Below, piece by piece: positions 45,482 through 54,149 of a DNA stretch of 64,000 nt. The notes below the pieces were generated by a model that was given only the letters and a program-made list of their open reading frames with translations, made no database searches and was not told where the DNA came from. Position 1 is the stretch's first letter. Every line of letters starts with the position of its first letter. Source of the stretch: Candidatus Korarchaeum sp. (GTDB taxonomy: Archaea; Korarchaeota; Korarchaeia; Korarchaeales; Korarchaeaceae); NCBI GenBank assembly GCA_020833055.1, contig JAJHQZ010000004.1, positions 61,541 through 125,540 on the forward strand, in the 5' to 3' direction. The translations under genes were made by a program, and so were the position numbers.

Positions 45482-47106
45482 TCATTCTGGCGGCAGGACT
45501 TTCCAAGCTAGATCTATATCTATACCCTCCTTCTTCCACTTCCACCTCCAGTAGTAGTACCAGAGCGCTCCGAATGTCCAGAGACCTATGAACCATGCTA
45601 CAGCGAGCTCAGTGACTCCCTCCAGCCCAGGGTTCGTGTAGAAGAAGTAGAGCAAGATCCCTATGTATATCAGATCTATTATGCCCCCTATCGTGACCAA
45701 GGGGATCGGTCCTACCCTCCAGTTCTTATAGGGGGAGGTCTCCCATATCGATCTGACCTTCTTGACGAACGGGAATATAGTCGCTGCTAGAGCTGTGACT
45801 CCCCATATGGAGACGCACTCAGTAGCTGTGACAGCTAGCCCTGCGAACCACTCAGGGAATATTGAGTAGAGCAAGATCCCTATTTCGCTAGTTATGAACA
45901 TGAAAGTGAGGTTCTTGATAGGCGATGCCCACCTCGGATGGACTTCGGAGAACCACTTGGGCCCCATCCTGTCCATACCCCAGGCGACTACTATCCTGCT
46001 GCCAGCTACGTAGGACATGGGTATCCATATGTAATCCGCTAATATTAGAGAGAAAGCTGCCAGCGCTGCTAATATCATTCCCAAGGCATTGCTCGTGTCT
46101 ATGAATACTCTAGTGATGCCGACGAAGTTGGGTGGGAATGGCATATTGTAACCATCGAGCCCAGCATTATCGGCGACTACCAGGGCTTTCATGAAATCCT
46201 GACCTAATAGATTCGGGAATATCACTGCGAATATCGTTGCTAAGATCCCAGGAACTATTATAGCTCCATACTGAGCTATCATTATGTTCCTCTGAGGCCT
46301 CTTCACCTCCCCTCCTATGACATTGACCGCCCACCCGTAATGGGCCCACCAGGAGTTCACTACCATCAAGCCCAAGGTTCCGAAGAGCAAGGGCATCGCG
46401 GGATTGAATACTTCTGGAGCAGCATTCTTAGCTGCCTCTATCATCCCCTCATAATCCAATGAGCCATAATGAGCTGCTGCAGCGTTCCAAGCCGCTACGA
46501 ATTCCTCATGAGAGTGTATGCCCAGTATTAGGGCGACTAGTCCGAGAGTTATCAATCCTAAAATCATAACGGTTTTCTGATGAATGAGGTACCACCTGAG
46601 GCCGTAGAAAGTGAATAAGTAGCCTAAGATGTTCACTATAGTCGCTACTGTGAACATCCCCACGGTCGTTTTCACCCATTCAGCAGCTTCCACCATATCG
46701 AGCATACCGAATAAAGTAGTGAGGCCAGGATCAGCGACCCAAGGAGCTAATATCACTATCCAAAGCCACCATATGAAGTAGTCACCAAAGCTCACGGCCA
46801 TTCCAACAGCAGGATGTATTATCCTCGTATTATAGACGTAACTTCCTCCGCTCCTGGGCATGGAAGCTCCCAAAATCCCCCAAACTAGAGCCACGCCTAG
46901 CAGGTGAATGCGAGACTGAGGAAGACAGAGCCGAGCAAGTGACCGGATGGGAAGAGGAAAACTCCCCAGCTCAGTAACATCCATATAGCTATTGCAGGTC
47001 CCTGATTCAAGAATCCAAAGGCAAATGCATCTATTAAACCTGCTTCCCTCACTAGGCCGCTCGCCTTCCTGGCGAAGACCTCTCTAGGTACTATCTCCTC
47101 GCCCAT
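45482..47106 (-). pseudogene. APC-family permease, interrupted by a frameshift near 46903
   Basis: The N-terminal 70 residues are in one frame (from ATG 47106, after GAGGTG: EIVPREVFARKASGLVREAG to GSVFLSLAFT) and stop at 46897. The rest, LLGVALVWGILGASMPRSGG to the end at 45482, continues one base out of phase. The intact permease at 37.7-39.5 kb shows the same succession (RRASGLVR..., then LGAMMPRTGGDY), so the two pieces belong to one 540-residue protein with about 12 helices. One additional C in ACC|CTG at 46903-46905 restores the frame. Real loss of function, sequencing error and rescue by frameshifting are all open. Confidence 0.8.
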
Positions 47107-47133
47107 AGAGGGCACCTCTAGCTCTCCCTCCAT

Positions 47134-47531
47134 GTACTTAATAAGCTTTACTGTTAAAGAAATTTATGTATAAAAGCTAGATTAATTCTAGATTTTCATA
47201 AAATTTTATAACATAATAGTGACCCATTTCACAAGTTTTGGATAGACTTCCGGAGCAATATAAAAAATGTTCAAGATAAATGCGAGATATCTGTTCATTG
47301 TCCAAATAGAATGAGATAGATTCGGTGATATTCAGACACCACAGCAGCCCTTCATAGCCCAGTTTCGGAGAAATTAAGTCTTAAAGTAGAGCTCCCAAAC
47401 ATCTTAATAAAAGCTCTAAGTCCGAGAAACCTTGAGGATAGGCTAATTCTATGGATATTTTAATGAGAAGTCTAGGGTTCGTCAGCAGTTCCCAGAAAGT
47501 TAACTTCATACGACTCTTTGTGCATACTCAT
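47134..47531 (+). other. AT-rich intergenic region
   Basis: About 400 bases upstream of the RNA candidate. Mostly A/T, no convincing frame. The open frame 47451-47642 overlaps it but has atypical codon use and no start signals. Confidence 0.4.
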
Positions 47532-47541
47532 AAGTTTATAG
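47532..47541 (+). promoter_or_regulatory. TATA box for the 47.56 kb RNA candidate
   Basis: AAGTTTATAG, about 25-30 bases ahead of the onset of the GC-rich hairpin block. Surrounding sequence is purine-rich on the upstream side as in BRE elements. Confidence 0.45.
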
Positions 47542-47562
47542 TAGAAGATCCTTCATTCTTCT

Positions 47563-47765
47563 GCACCTATGTGGTGGTACACAGCACCGAATGGGCGCAT
47601 GCGCAGGATGAGGGGAGCCCCGTTGCCCCTGAAAATCAATGAGGATAGCAACCCTGTGCTATCCGAGGTGGAACGGGTAGTAAATGCTATACCGACAACG
47701 GAAGTCGTGAATCGAGCAACATCCCTCAGAAGCTACCAAGAGTATCCTATCTTATTTTTCTCTCC
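47563..47765 (+). ncRNA. Candidate structured RNA, about 200 nt
   Basis: A GC-rich island in AT-rich spacer containing a series of hairpins: GGTG/CACC (47572-47588), the palindrome GCGCATGCGC (47592-47601 region), AGGGG/CCCCT (47607-47629 region), a perfect 7-bp stem GGATAGC/GCTATCC with an 8-base loop (47643-47664), a bulged CGGGTA/TACCG, and CGAC/GTCG. A TATA box precedes it, and a T-rich stretch (TTATTTTTCTCTCC, about 47752-47765) could terminate it. It matches no RNA I know (not RNase P, SRP or tRNA). A 69-residue frame (47569-47778) crosses it and is an alternative reading. Confidence 0.4.
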
Positions 47766-47793
47766 TTTCCTTGTATAATGAAAAGAAAGAAAT

Positions 47794-47806
47794 GCTTATA
47801 TTAAAG
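47794..47806 (+). promoter_or_regulatory. TATA box of the hydrogenase operon
   Basis: GCTTATATTAAAG about 40 bases before the TTG start of hydB, whose ribosome-binding site AGGTG lies at about 47826. Expected start of the hydBGDA transcript. Confidence 0.5.
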
Positions 47807-47838
47807 ACTTTTCCATTCACTTCAAGAGGTGCAGCCGC

Positions 47839-48849
47839 TTGCTCTATCTCGAAATGGGGAAGGATGAGCTAGCGAACCTCGTAGAGAAGTTGAGGGGATG
47901 GGGGGAGCTGCACGGTCCGGTGAAGAAGGGCAAGTTTCACTCCTTCGAGAGGTTCTATTCGATCGATGAGATAGATCTGAATTATACTAGGACGATGATA
48001 CCGCCTAAGAAGTACTTCATTAGGCCTAGGGAGGCCATAATGAGGGTGAATTTGAGGAAGGGGTATGAGTTCTTAGAGGGGGATCCGAAGAGGATCGTAT
48101 TATTCGGCCTCCATTCTTGCGATATAAATGCGATGAAGATAATGGATTCTATCTACATCGATGAGTTCCCAGATCCCTACTACACCGAGAGGAGGAGGAA
48201 CTCCTTAATAGTGGGATTGAGCTGCATCCCGGATGATGAATGCTTCTGTAAATCCATGGGCACTGATTACGCTTACGAGGGCTTCGACCTCTTCCTGCAC
48301 GATATAGGGGATGCTTACATAATCAGAGTGGGGACTGAGAGGGGGCTCGAGCTAGTAAGGGGCCTCGACCTCAAGAAACCGGGCAAGGACTCCCTCGAGA
48401 AGCTAGCTGATTCTGAGAGGAAGAGGAGCTCTATGTTCAAGAAGGAGCTCTTATCATCCCATCTCCCGGATATAGCTGATTCCCTCCACGATAGCGATGC
48501 TTGGAAGGAGTATATAGATCGCTGCCTCGGCTGCGGGTCCTGCACGTTAGTATGTCCGACTTGCAGATGCTACGATGTCTCGGAGTACGTGGATCTGAGC
48601 ATGGAGAATGGATTTAGGATGAGGAGATGGGATTCTTGTTTCCTCAGGAGTCATGCGTTAGTAGCTGAGGGCTTGAACTTCAGGCCAACTAGGGCCGATA
48701 GGTTCGTTCATAGGTACAATTGTAAGTCGGCAGTGAACAGAGTCACTAACATGCCTTACTGCGTGGGATGCGGTAGGTGCACTGTCTTCTGCCCTGCTGA
48801 GATAGATCACGTCGAGGTCCTGAACTCTGTCTGGGGGGTGGTGAGATGA
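47839..48849 (+). CDS. hydB: Sulfhydrogenase beta subunit (Fe-S protein, HydB)
   Basis: 336 residues. Electron-transfer subunit of cytosolic [NiFe] hydrogenase group 3b, related to anaerobic sulfite reductase subunit A. Two ferredoxin-type clusters: CLGCGSCTLVCPTC (about 233-246) and CVGCGRCTVFCP near the C-terminus (about 312-323), plus FGLHSCD and CFCKSMG upstream. Moves electrons between the flavin subunit and the catalytic pair. TTG 47839 with AGGTG eight bases upstream is used; ATG 47854 is possible. Overlaps hydG by four bases. Confidence 0.92.
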   Translation: MLYLEMGKDELANLVEKLRGWGELHGPVKKGKFHSFERFYSIDEIDLNYTRTMIPPKKYFIRPREAIMRVNLRKGYEFLEGDPKRIVLFGLHSCDINAMKIMDSIYIDEFPDPYYTERRRNSLIVGLSCIPDDECFCKSMGTDYAYEGFDLFLHDIGDAYIIRVGTERGLELVRGLDLKKPGKDSLEKLADSERKRSSMFKKELLSSHLPDIADSLHDSDAWKEYIDRCLGCGSCTLVCPTCRCYDVSEYVDLSMENGFRMRRWDSCFLRSHALVAEGLNFRPTRADRFVHRYNCKSAVNRVTNMPYCVGCGRCTVFCPAEIDHVEVLNSVWGVVR

Positions 48850-49730
48850 TGCTCCAAGAAAAGCAGTTCATCCCGAAACCAGCTGAGATATTGGAAGTTA
48901 TCGATATGACGAGTATAGAGAAGCTCTTCCGCCTCAAATTCATAGATGAAGAGCTAGAGAGGTCCTTCGAATATATGCCGGGCCAGTTCGTCCAAGTGAG
49001 CGTTTACGGAGTGGGGGAGACCACTATCTCTATATGCAAATCTAAGACTAGGCCGGGCCCACTCGAGCTACTAATCAGGAGAGTTGGGAGGGTGACTAAC
49101 GCGCTGCACAAACTCAAGGAGGGAGATATAGTTGGGATAAGGGGTCCTTTCGGCAACTGGTTCCCAGTGGAAGAGATGGAGGGGCACGATATCCTCATAA
49201 TAGCTGGGGGTCTCGGTATAGCTCCAGTCAGGGGAGTACTTCAACACGTGTTGGATAACAGGGGGAAGTACGGTGAGGTCAACTTGCTCTACGGAGTCAA
49301 GGGATATGAGGAGACGCTCTTCAAGGATGAAGTACTGAGCCCCTTCAGGGGCGAGAGTGGCTTCAGATCCTTTATCTCCTTCGAGAAGGACGATGAATTC
49401 TACGAGAATCTGATGAGGAAGTACCCTGAATTCGTGAAGAAGGGGGTTGTTACGGTCCTATTCGATCTAGCTGATAGCTACATAGATCCGAGTAATAGCT
49501 ACGCTGTAGTAGCTGGCCCGCCCGTGATGTATAAATCCGTCCTGAAGGAGCTTGAGAAGAGGAACTTCCCAGCCGATAGGGTTTACGTGACTCTGGAGAG
49601 GAGGATGAGGTGCGGTGTGGGGAAGTGCGGTCACTGCATAATAGGAGGAGCGAGCTCAATAGCTTATGTTTGCAAGGACGGGCCCGTCTTCTCCTACTTC
49701 GATATCCTCTCAATTAGGGATGCGATCTGA
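48846..49730 (+). CDS. hydG: Sulfhydrogenase gamma subunit (FAD/NAD(P) reductase, HydG)
   Basis: 294 residues. The FAD site is MPGQFVQVSVYG with RVGRVTNAL; the NAD(P) site is IIAGGLGIAPVRGVLQH; the C-terminal RRMRCGVGKCGHC...YVCKDGP holds a [2Fe-2S] cluster. This subunit exchanges electrons with NADPH or NADH, and in Pyrococcus also with polysulfide. Starts inside the hydB stop (ATGA) and ends directly at hydD. Confidence 0.92.
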   Translation: MMLQEKQFIPKPAEILEVIDMTSIEKLFRLKFIDEELERSFEYMPGQFVQVSVYGVGETTISICKSKTRPGPLELLIRRVGRVTNALHKLKEGDIVGIRGPFGNWFPVEEMEGHDILIIAGGLGIAPVRGVLQHVLDNRGKYGEVNLLYGVKGYEETLFKDEVLSPFRGESGFRSFISFEKDDEFYENLMRKYPEFVKKGVVTVLFDLADSYIDPSNSYAVVAGPPVMYKSVLKELEKRNFPADRVYVTLERRMRCGVGKCGHCIIGGASSIAYVCKDGPVFSYFDILSIRDAI

Positions 49731-50507
49731 ATGGGCAAACTGAGGGCCGCTTTCTACTCCTTAACGGGTTGTCAAGGTGAGTACCTCACTATCTTGGGTA
49801 TGGAGGATATCTTACTCGATCTCCTCAGCTTAGTCGATATAGCTGAGTTCAAGTTAGTTAGCAGTAGGGAGTACGATGGGAAAGTAGATATAGCTTTCGT
49901 CGAGGGCTCCGTCTCCACTGAGAGGGATCTGGAGTACATAAAGAGGATAAGGGGGAACAGCAAGATACTAGTGGCTCTAGGGGATTGCGCTGTCTGGGGA
50001 GGGATACAAGCTTCTACGAGCGGGCAGGATCCGAAGGAGCTCATGAGATCAGTTTACAAGACTGATAAGAACTTATATGGCTTCTTGGGGGAGCACAAGG
50101 GTATCCCGGAGGTAGTTTTAGTGGATTATGAGGTTCAGGGATGCCCCATAGAGGGGGAGGAGTTCGTTAGAGTTTTAATAGATCTAGTGAGGGATGTGAA
50201 GCCCGAGCTACCGGATTATCCAGTGTGTATAGAGTGCAAAGTGAGGGAGATCCCATGCTTGATAGTAGAGAGGGGCCTGCCCTGCTTGGGCCCCATAACA
50301 GTAGCTGGCTGCGATGCCAGGTGCCCATCTTACAATACTGCATGTATAGGCTGCAGAGGTCCCATAAGGGATGAGGCTAATGTAGCTGGGGAGTTGGAGA
50401 TGCTCCTGAGGAAGGGATACGATAGGGAGAGGATATTGGATCTGATGAGCCTCTTCGGAGCTAGGTATAAGGATCTGAGATCTCTCATTGAGGGGGGTAA
50501 ATCATGA
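49731..50507 (+). CDS. hydD: Sulfhydrogenase delta subunit (hydrogenase small subunit, HydD), variant proximal-cluster motif
   Basis: 258 residues, carries the electron relay clusters next to the [NiFe] site. VDIAFVEGSVSTE, LGDCAVWGG, QGCPIEGEEF, then CIECKV, CLGP, CDARCP and CIGCRGP match Pyrococcus HydD. The first motif is LTGCQGEYL: Cys14 is kept, but Glu17 stands where a CxxC motif (CYGC in Pyrococcus) has its second cysteine. That cysteine normally binds the proximal [4Fe-4S] cluster. Known relatives such as F420-reducing hydrogenase use an Asp ligand at the proximal cluster, so Glu may still serve. Ends in ATGA overlap with hydA. Confidence 0.9.
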   Translation: MGKLRAAFYSLTGCQGEYLTILGMEDILLDLLSLVDIAEFKLVSSREYDGKVDIAFVEGSVSTERDLEYIKRIRGNSKILVALGDCAVWGGIQASTSGQDPKELMRSVYKTDKNLYGFLGEHKGIPEVVLVDYEVQGCPIEGEEFVRVLIDLVRDVKPELPDYPVCIECKVREIPCLIVERGLPCLGPITVAGCDARCPSYNTACIGCRGPIRDEANVAGELEMLLRKGYDRERILDLMSLFGARYKDLRSLIEGGKS

Positions 50508-51787
50508 AGGAGATAGTAGTTGAGCATTTAGCGAGAGTGGAGGGGCATGGAGATATAGAAGTAGTTGTAGAGGGGGATACTGTAAAGAGAGCTGTCTTAA
50601 GGATATATGAGGGGCCCAGGTTCTTCGAGCGTATATTGATAGGGAAGAGCTACTACGAGGTCCCTGATATAACGGCGAGGATATGTTCCATATGCCCCGA
50701 TCCCTATCAAGTAGCTTCATGCAGAGCCATAGAGAAGGCCATGGGGATAAGGGTAGATAAGCAAGTCGAGGCCCTGAGGGAGCTCCAGCTGATAGCTGAT
50801 GTCATACACAGTCATGCCCTCCACCTCTTCTTCCTAGCTTTACCAGACTTCTTAGGATACAGGGACGCTATAGAAATGGCAGCGCAGCACTCTGAGACTG
50901 TGAAGCTAGCTTTGAAAGTTAAGAGAGTTGGAAACGCGATAAAGGAAGTCATAACTGGCAGAGCTGTTCACGGAGTTACGACGAAGCCCGGGGGCTACAC
51001 TAAGGTCCCGAGGGCTGAGGACTTGGAGGGGTTGAGGAAGCAGCTTGAGAGCTCTATCGATGGTGCTAGAGAGGCGATAAGGGTATTTTCATCCCTTAAA
51101 ATGCCCGAATATGCTTTAGATGATAACTTCTACATGGCTGTGGATCCCGGGGAGCACTACGGCTACTCAGGAGATCACATCTTAGTATCGGATGGGACCA
51201 GGCACCCGGTGGAGAGATACATGGATCTAACGAATGAAGTCACTGTTGAGCATTCCTCAGCTAAGCACTCGAGCTATAAGGGGAGCAGCTTCATGACAGG
51301 AGCTCTGGCCAGACTACTCCTCAATGGGGAGAGGCTCTACGGGGAAGCTAAGGAGTCTTACGAGAGCCTCAGGGATGAGATCGATCCCAGGAACCCCTTC
51401 AGTAACAATATAGCTCAAGCGATAGAGCTCCTTTACAGCGTCCAGAGGGCCATAGATATAATAGATGGGCTCTTGGATGAGGGGATAAGGGATGAGCTAA
51501 TGGTGGAAGTCAAGCCAAGGGCTGGAGAAGGTATAGCTGTCGTCGAGGCTCCCAGAGGATTGCTCTACCATCACTACAAGCTCGATGATAATGGGAGAGT
51601 GGTATTCGCGAACATCATCACTCCAACTGCTCAGAATGCCGCAAACATCGACAAATATTTGAGGATAGCCGTCAGGAATCTCAAGGACCTGAGCGATGAT
51701 GAGCTCAAGCTCAAGTTGGAGATGCTGATCAGGGCGTACGATCCCTGCATCTCCTGCTCCGTCCACTTGACTAGGATCGGAGTATGA
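50504..51787 (+). CDS. hydA: Sulfhydrogenase alpha subunit ([NiFe] large subunit, HydA)
   Basis: 427 residues, catalyses H2 oxidation or evolution. The opening HLARVEGHG is standard. The C-terminal nickel motif is DPCISCSVH (C415, C418, H421), followed by six residues LTRIGV that the maturation protease would remove. The N-terminal motif is RICSICPDPY (C61, C64): both nickel cysteines are present, but Tyr68 replaces the histidine usual at the eighth place (CxxCxxxH). The rest (VEHSSAKHSSYKG, NNIAQAIELLYSVQRAID) fits group 3b. Overlaps hydD and the protease gene by four bases each. Confidence 0.93.
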   Translation: MKEIVVEHLARVEGHGDIEVVVEGDTVKRAVLRIYEGPRFFERILIGKSYYEVPDITARICSICPDPYQVASCRAIEKAMGIRVDKQVEALRELQLIADVIHSHALHLFFLALPDFLGYRDAIEMAAQHSETVKLALKVKRVGNAIKEVITGRAVHGVTTKPGGYTKVPRAEDLEGLRKQLESSIDGAREAIRVFSSLKMPEYALDDNFYMAVDPGEHYGYSGDHILVSDGTRHPVERYMDLTNEVTVEHSSAKHSSYKGSSFMTGALARLLLNGERLYGEAKESYESLRDEIDPRNPFSNNIAQAIELLYSVQRAIDIIDGLLDEGIRDELMVEVKPRAGEGIAVVEAPRGLLYHHYKLDDNGRVVFANIITPTAQNAANIDKYLRIAVRNLKDLSDDELKLKLEMLIRAYDPCISCSVHLTRIGV

Positions 51788-52221
51788 GGAGCCTCATAAT
51801 CTGCATCGGAAACCCAATGAGATCTGATGATGGGCTCGGATTCAGGGTATGGGAGGAGCTGAGGGCCAGAGGGGTTCATGCAATCCTCTCCGGTCCTGAT
51901 CTCCCTCCACAAATAACTGATTTCGATAGAGTAATCTTGATAGATGCTATTGACTTCAAAGCTGAGCCTGGGAGCGTCTTCGAGGGGAGGATAGAGGACC
52001 TCGATGTATTGGAGTCTAGATCTTCCACCCACGCTCTCTCACCCCCCAGCTTCCTTAAGATAATTAAGGGAGTGACAGGCAGGCCTGAGGAGGCGATCCT
52101 GATAGGGGTGCAGCCTAAGAGCTTGGAGGAAGGCGAGGGGCTGAGTGAGGAAGTTGAGAGAGCTGTTAGCGAGGTCATCGATAGAGTAATGAGGTTGATT
52201 GGCCTTGAGGATGAAGCCTGA
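51784..52221 (+). CDS. Hydrogenase maturation endopeptidase (HycI/HybD type)
   Basis: 145 residues. N-terminal CIGNPMRSDDGLGFRVWEEL carries the G-N-x-x-x-x-D-D-G-x-G motif with the nickel-binding Asp/Glu, followed by VILIDAIDF and STHALSPPSFLK with the metal-binding histidine. It cleaves the short C-terminal tail from the large subunit after nickel insertion. Directly downstream of, and overlapping, hydA by four bases, whose tail is intact, so the pair is consistent. Confidence 0.93.
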   Translation: MRSLIICIGNPMRSDDGLGFRVWEELRARGVHAILSGPDLPPQITDFDRVILIDAIDFKAEPGSVFEGRIEDLDVLESRSSTHALSPPSFLKIIKGVTGRPEEAILIGVQPKSLEEGEGLSEEVERAVSEVIDRVMRLIGLEDEA

Positions 52222-53056
52222 CTGTATCCCCTGCTTCCTCAGGCAGGTAGTGAATGCCCTCAGGCTCTCCTCAATCGATGACTCGGAAATCGAGAGGGCC
52301 CAGAGGGAAGTCATGGCTTACCTTCTATCTTCAGAGTGGGATCTGAGCCCTCCCGAGATAGATTACGTAGTTCAGAGGATAATAAGGAGTTACGCTGGTG
52401 GAGACCCATACAGGGAAGTCAAGAGGAGGAGCAATGATGAAGCTCTATCTATCTACGGGGAGTGCAAGGGGATAGTGGAGTCGAGCGAGGATCCCCTGAG
52501 GACTGCCGTTAAGTTGGCTATAGCTGGCAATGTGATAGACTTCGGCCCTTACACATCTTACGATCTCAGGGGGACTATAGGTAGGGTCCTTAAATCGGAT
52601 CTTAGCATAGATCACTACCCCCTCCTGAAGGAGAAGTTCCAGAGGGCCTCTAGGATCCTCTACTTCTCTGATAACGCCGGGGAGATAGTCCTCGATAAGT
52701 TGCTAGTGGAGACGATGCTCTCGCTCAGGGAGGTCAAGATCACTTTCGTCGTGAAGGGAGGGCCCATGATAAACGACGCCACCCTTGAGGACTTCAATTA
52801 CGTCGGCCTCTCTGATATAGGGGGAGTTGAAGTGAGGACAGTTAGCAATGGGGAGGAGGGCACTGGGCCCGATAGGAGGAGCGGGGAAGTTCTGAGGTGG
52901 ATCAGGGAACATGATCTAGTGATATCGAAGGGCCAGGGGAACTACGAGATCTTGGGGGATTTCAATGGGATATTTCACATGCTCTTAGTTAAGTGCCCAG
53001 TGGTGGCCGCTGACCTCAACGCGAGTGTAGGGGATATCGTCTTAATTTACAGGTGA
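52211..53056 (+). CDS. DUF89-family damage-control phosphatase
   Basis: About 281 residues beginning MKPDCIPCFLRQV, the archaeal DUF89 opening with a CxxC pair. AGNVIDFGPY and FSDNAGEIVLDKLL (Asp and Asn for metal) and a later VVKGGPMINDATLEDF complete the family. DUF89 proteins dephosphorylate damaged or overflow sugar and cofactor phosphates. ATG 52211 overlaps the protease stop by 11 bases; an in-frame TTG four codons earlier gives a less typical start. Position within the hydrogenase operon hints at a role in cofactor upkeep, by context only. Confidence 0.87.
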   Translation: MKPDCIPCFLRQVVNALRLSSIDDSEIERAQREVMAYLLSSEWDLSPPEIDYVVQRIIRSYAGGDPYREVKRRSNDEALSIYGECKGIVESSEDPLRTAVKLAIAGNVIDFGPYTSYDLRGTIGRVLKSDLSIDHYPLLKEKFQRASRILYFSDNAGEIVLDKLLVETMLSLREVKITFVVKGGPMINDATLEDFNYVGLSDIGGVEVRTVSNGEEGTGPDRRSGEVLRWIREHDLVISKGQGNYEILGDFNGIFHMLLVKCPVVAADLNASVGDIVLIYR

Positions 53057-53066
53057 GTGAATACAT

Positions 53067-54149
53067 ATGCTGACGATAAGGGATGTATTCGATGCGTGCA
53101 GGAGGAAGGAGGGCGAGGGGAAGAGGGTAATAAATGCCCACATAGGTGAGCCCTCTCACGAACCACCGGTCCAGTTGAGGGAATTGAGGATCGGGGAGAT
53201 GGGCAGGAAGTACCTGCCATTCGTCGGGACTGAAGCTGCTAGGGAGAGCGTATCCCATTTCGGGAGCGAATTCTTGAGGAGGGATCTCGAGAAGGATAGG
53301 ATATTCATAACGAATGGAGGAGCTCAATCCTTGCTGATATCTACTTTAGTCACTTCTAAGATCAGGAGGGGGAGGATACTCGTCCCAGCCCCCGGCTTCC
53401 CCCAGTACTTCGAGCACGCGAGCGAATTCGGGTATCAGATCTCAACGTACGATCCTCTGGCCGAAGATCTCGTCAATGAGGTCACGAGTAAATTGGAAGG
53501 TGTCTCAGGGGTCCTGATAAATTACCCAAATAATCCGACTGGCTTCGTCCAACCTAACTCTGAGCTGAGGGATCTCTGGGATGAGTTGAGGAGGAGGAAT
53601 GTCTTGCTGATAAACGATGCAGCTTACTCCCAGATATACTTCGGGGAGAGAGTCGAAGTAGTTGGGGATGTCATAGCGGATACTTTCAGCAAGACCTTCG
53701 CCTTGCCAGGGCTCAGGATAGGTTACATATACTGGGGAGCTGAGAGGCCCGAGCTAGTCGGTAGGATCCTCTACTTGATGACGGCTGGCGTATCCGAGAT
53801 CTCCCAGTTCATTCTGATGAAGATGATAGAAGCTGCTAGTGATGATTACTTCCGGAGGGTGAGGGAGCATTACGCCAAATTGAAGGATGAAGTGGTTAGG
53901 GAAGCTAGGAAAGCTGGATTGATATTCCCGGAGCCGAGAGGTGCATTTTACCTCTACTCAATGCATCCCAATGTGCCTGACTCCAATGAGTTAGCGATGA
54001 AGCTACTCAATCGGGATCCAGTTGTGGGGATAGTGCCTGCAGCAGCGTTCAGGGGAGGGAAGGAGTACTTCAGGATAAGCTACGGGGTCCTCAGCGAGGG
54101 GGATATAAGGGAGCTCTTCAGAGCGATCCGAGAGGTCACATCGCAATAA
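53067..54149 (+). CDS. Class I/II aminotransferase, copy 2 (hydrogenase-linked)
   Basis: 360 residues, same length as and strongly similar to the ECF-linked copy at 31-32 kb. Shared features: DVF...NAHIGEPSH, LINYPNNPTGF, LINDAAYSQIYF and DTFSKTF.LPGLR.GY with the PLP lysine. It starts ten bases after the DUF89 stop and ends the hydrogenase operon. It could feed amino-acid-derived reductant to the cluster. The strength of similarity points to duplication in this lineage. Confidence 0.88.
   Translation: MLTIRDVFDACRRKEGEGKRVINAHIGEPSHEPPVQLRELRIGEMGRKYLPFVGTEAARESVSHFGSEFLRRDLEKDRIFITNGGAQSLLISTLVTSKIRRGRILVPAPGFPQYFEHASEFGYQISTYDPLAEDLVNEVTSKLEGVSGVLINYPNNPTGFVQPNSELRDLWDELRRRNVLLINDAAYSQIYFGERVEVVGDVIADTFSKTFALPGLRIGYIYWGAERPELVGRILYLMTAGVSEISQFILMKMIEAASDDYFRRVREHYAKLKDEVVREARKAGLIFPEPRGAFYLYSMHPNVPDSNELAMKLLNRDPVVGIVPAAAFRGGKEYFRISYGVLSEGDIRELFRAIREVTSQ

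Noticed and set aside
47451-47642. 63-residue frame in the spacer before the hydrogenase operon
   Set aside because: Atypical composition, no start signals, and it runs out of phase through the structured RNA candidate.
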